Below are positions 4,250 to 5,952 of a DNA stretch of 5,952 nt, piece after piece. The stretch's first letter is position 1; every line of letters starts with the position of its first letter. The translations under genes were made by a program, and so were the position numbers. Below the pieces are notes generated by a model that made no database searches, had not been told where the DNA came from, and was given only the letters and a program-made list of their open reading frames with translations. Source of the DNA: Polaribacter sp. (GTDB lineage: Bacteria; Bacteroidota; Bacteroidia; Flavobacteriales; Flavobacteriaceae). The stretch lies in assembly GCA_029245665.1 (NCBI GenBank), contig JAQWOW010000216.1, positions 1-5,952 on the forward strand. Direction: 5' to 3'.

Positions 4250-5952
4250 ATGGCTTTAGATTCAAAAGTACCAAAAGGTCCAATTAAGGATAAATGGACA
4301 GATTATAAAAATCATATTAATTTAGTGAACCCCGCAAACAAGCGCCATATAGATGTCATTGTTGTTGGTACTGGTTTGGCAGGTGGATCAGCTTCTGCTA
4401 CGTTAGCAGAACTAGGGTACAATGTAAAATCATTTGCATATCAAGATTCACCAAGAAGAGCACATTCAATTGCTGCCCAAGGAGGAATTAATGCCGCAAA
4501 AAATTATCAAGGAGACGGAGATTCTACATACAGATTGTTTTATGACACCGTAAAAGGAGGAGATTACCGATCTCGTGAATCAAATGTATATAGATTGGCA
4601 GAAGTTTCTGCAAATATTATAGATCAATGTGTGGCACAGGGGGTTCCTTTTGCACGAGATTATGGAGGTCTTTTAGACAATCGTTCTTTTGGAGGTGTTT
4701 TAGTTTCAAGAACTTTTTACGCAAAAGGACAAACAGGGCAACAATTATTATTAGGTGCCTATTCAGCAATGAATCGTCAAATTGCTCGAGGTAAGATTGA
4801 AATGTTCAATCGTCATGAAATGTTAGACGTTGTTCTTGTTGATGGGAAAGCCCGAGGAATAATTGCACGTAATCTAGTTACAGGAGAAATAGAGCGCCAT
4901 TCTGCTCATGCCGTTGTGATTGCTTCTGGAGGTTATGGAAATGTTTATTTCTTATCTACCAACGCAATGGGTTCTAACGTAACTGCGGGTTGGAAAGTGC
5001 ATAAAAAAGGGGCTTATTTTGCAAACCCTTGTTATACTCAAATTCATCCAACATGTATTCCGAGATCTGGAGATTATCAGTCAAAATTAACATTGATGTC
5101 AGAATCACTAAGAAATGATGGTAGGATTTGGGTTCCAAAAAACATAGAGGATGTACAAGCAATTCGTGAAGGACGAAAAAAACCTACAGATTTATCTGAA
5201 GACCAAAGAGATTACTATTTAGAAAGAAGGTATCCTGCATTTGGTAATTTAGTGCCTCGAGATGTTGCTTCAAGAGCAGCAAAAGAACGTTGTGATGCTG
5301 GTTATGGGGTGAATGCAACTGGGGAAGCAGTGTATTTAGATTTTGCAGCATCTTTTATACGTTATGGAACAGAGCAGGCAAAGATTCAGAACATTGCAAA
5401 TCCTTCGGAAGCAAAAAATATAGAATTAGGGCAAAAGATTGTGAAGGCAAAATATGGAAATTTATTTCAGATGTACGAGAAAATCGTAGATGAGAATCCG
5501 TATGAAACACCGATGATGATTTATCCTGCGGTACACTATACAATGGGTGGTGTTTGGGTTGACTATAACTTGATGACAACCATTCCTGGTTGTTACGCAA
5601 TTGGAGAAGCAAATTTTTCAGATCACGGAGCAAATAGATTAGGGGCTTCTGCATTAATGCAGGGTTTAGCAGATGGTTATTTTGTATTGCCATATACAAT
5701 TGGAGATTACTTGTCAGATGATATTCGTACTGGGAAAATCTCAACAGATTTACCAGAATTTGAAGCTGCAGAAAAAGAAGTTTCGGAAAGAATAGAATTC
5801 TTTATCAACAACAAAGGATCGCATTCAGTTGATTATTACCACAAAAAATTAGGAAAAATTATGTGGGATAAATGTGGAATGTCCAGAAATGCAGACGGTT
5901 TAAAAACAGCAATTGAGGAAATTTCCACTCTAAGAAAAGACTTTTGGAAAAA
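4250..5952 (+). CDS. sdhA: Succinate dehydrogenase flavoprotein subunit (3' truncated)
   Basis: The frame is open from ATG 4250 to the window edge: 567 residues of an enzyme that is usually near 670 in Flavobacteriia, so about the last 100 are missing. It oxidises succinate to fumarate at a covalently bound FAD on the inner face of the membrane. Landmarks in order: VVGTGLAGGSAS (residues 38-49), the Rossmann FAD-binding loop; AHSIAAQGGINAAKN (71-85), where His72 is the expected covalent FAD attachment; HPTCIP with His266; SESLRNDGR with Arg288, the likely catalytic proton-transfer Arg; AVHYTMGGV with His429; and GEANFSDHGANRLGASALMQ with Arg463, a substrate carboxylate ligand. All key residues are present. 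It follows sdhC by 11 bases with an A-rich leader and no Shine-Dalgarno. sdhB should follow. A fumarate reductase (frdA) role is possible for the family, but the operon order fits a succinate dehydrogenase working with menaquinone. Confidence 0.97.
   Translation, partial: MALDSKVPKGPIKDKWTDYKNHINLVNPANKRHIDVIVVGTGLAGGSASATLAELGYNVKSFAYQDSPRRAHSIAAQGGINAAKNYQGDGDSTYRLFYDTVKGGDYRSRESNVYRLAEVSANIIDQCVAQGVPFARDYGGLLDNRSFGGVLVSRTFYAKGQTGQQLLLGAYSAMNRQIARGKIEMFNRHEMLDVVLVDGKARGIIARNLVTGEIERHSAHAVVIASGGYGNVYFLSTNAMGSNVTAGWKVHKKGAYFANPCYTQIHPTCIPRSGDYQSKLTLMSESLRNDGRIWVPKNIEDVQAIREGRKKPTDLSEDQRDYYLERRYPAFGNLVPRDVASRAAKERCDAGYGVNATGEAVYLDFAASFIRYGTEQAKIQNIANPSEAKNIELGQKIVKAKYGNLFQMYEKIVDENPYETPMMIYPAVHYTMGGVWVDYNLMTTIPGCYAIGEANFSDHGANRLGASALMQGLADGYFVLPYTIGDYLSDDIRTGKISTDLPEFEAAEKEVSERIEFFINNKGSHSVDYYHKKLGKIMWDKCGMSRNADGLKTAIEEISTLRKDFWK

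Noticed and set aside
4974..5162. Open frame on the - strand inside sdhA
   Set aside because: Antisense to conserved flavoprotein sequence, including the HPTCIP and catalytic Arg region; no protein features of its own.
5355..5744. 129-codon open frame on the - strand inside sdhA
   Set aside because: Antisense to the highly conserved substrate-binding part of sdhA; composition fits a shadow frame and no domain or start signal is visible.

Overview
The window is AT-rich DNA, most likely from a marine-type member of the Flavobacteriaceae (phylum Bacteroidota). Three things point there. The succinate dehydrogenase is the Bacteroidota/Epsilon-type enzyme with a five-helix cytochrome b subunit, and its protein sequence looks flavobacterial. 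The promoter in front of it matches the Bacteroidota -33/-7 consensus exactly. Start codons follow A-rich stretches rather than Shine-Dalgarno sequences. All genes are on the + strand.

Region 1 (1-3323) is the downstream part of a specialised lipid/polyketide locus. It begins with the last 59 codons of a type III polyketide synthase (chalcone/stilbene synthase family). A FabZ-like hotdog dehydratase (246-683), a KAS I/II-type ketosynthase (791-2065), an acyl carrier protein (2066-2317), an AcpS-like phosphopantetheinyl transferase (2317-2877) and a GreA/GreB-like protein (2874-3323) follow. The last four are packed with spacings of 0, -1 and -4 bases, so they are almost certainly co-transcribed and translationally coupled. 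The first two gaps (64 and 107 bases) hold degenerate palindromic repeats. The likely logic, which is inference, is that the transferase activates the carrier protein and the ketosynthase and dehydratase build or modify an acyl chain on it. That chain would then serve as starter for the type III synthase, giving a resorcinol-, pyrone- or phloroglucinol-type lipid. No ketoreductase, enoyl reductase, methyltransferase or oxidase is visible here; any would have to lie upstream or come from primary metabolism.

Region 2 (3324-3560) is a non-coding divider with no convincing gene or terminator. Its right end holds a perfect Bacteroidota promoter (3502-3533).

Region 3 (3561-5952) is the start of the succinate dehydrogenase operon: sdhC (cytochrome b subunit, complete) and sdhA (flavoprotein, first 567 codons, cut by the window end). 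The iron-sulphur subunit sdhB is expected just beyond the window. This is ordinary TCA-cycle and respiratory-chain machinery and appears unrelated to region 1.

The points most worth a second look are: the pairing of a type III PKS with a private type II fatty-acid-synthase-like set; a Gre-type RNA-polymerase-factor homologue with an intact acidic tip pair, fused by overlap to that operon; an A9 slippery run at the carrier-protein/transferase junction where a -1 shift would produce a fusion protein; and the palindromic repeat family around the dehydratase gene.
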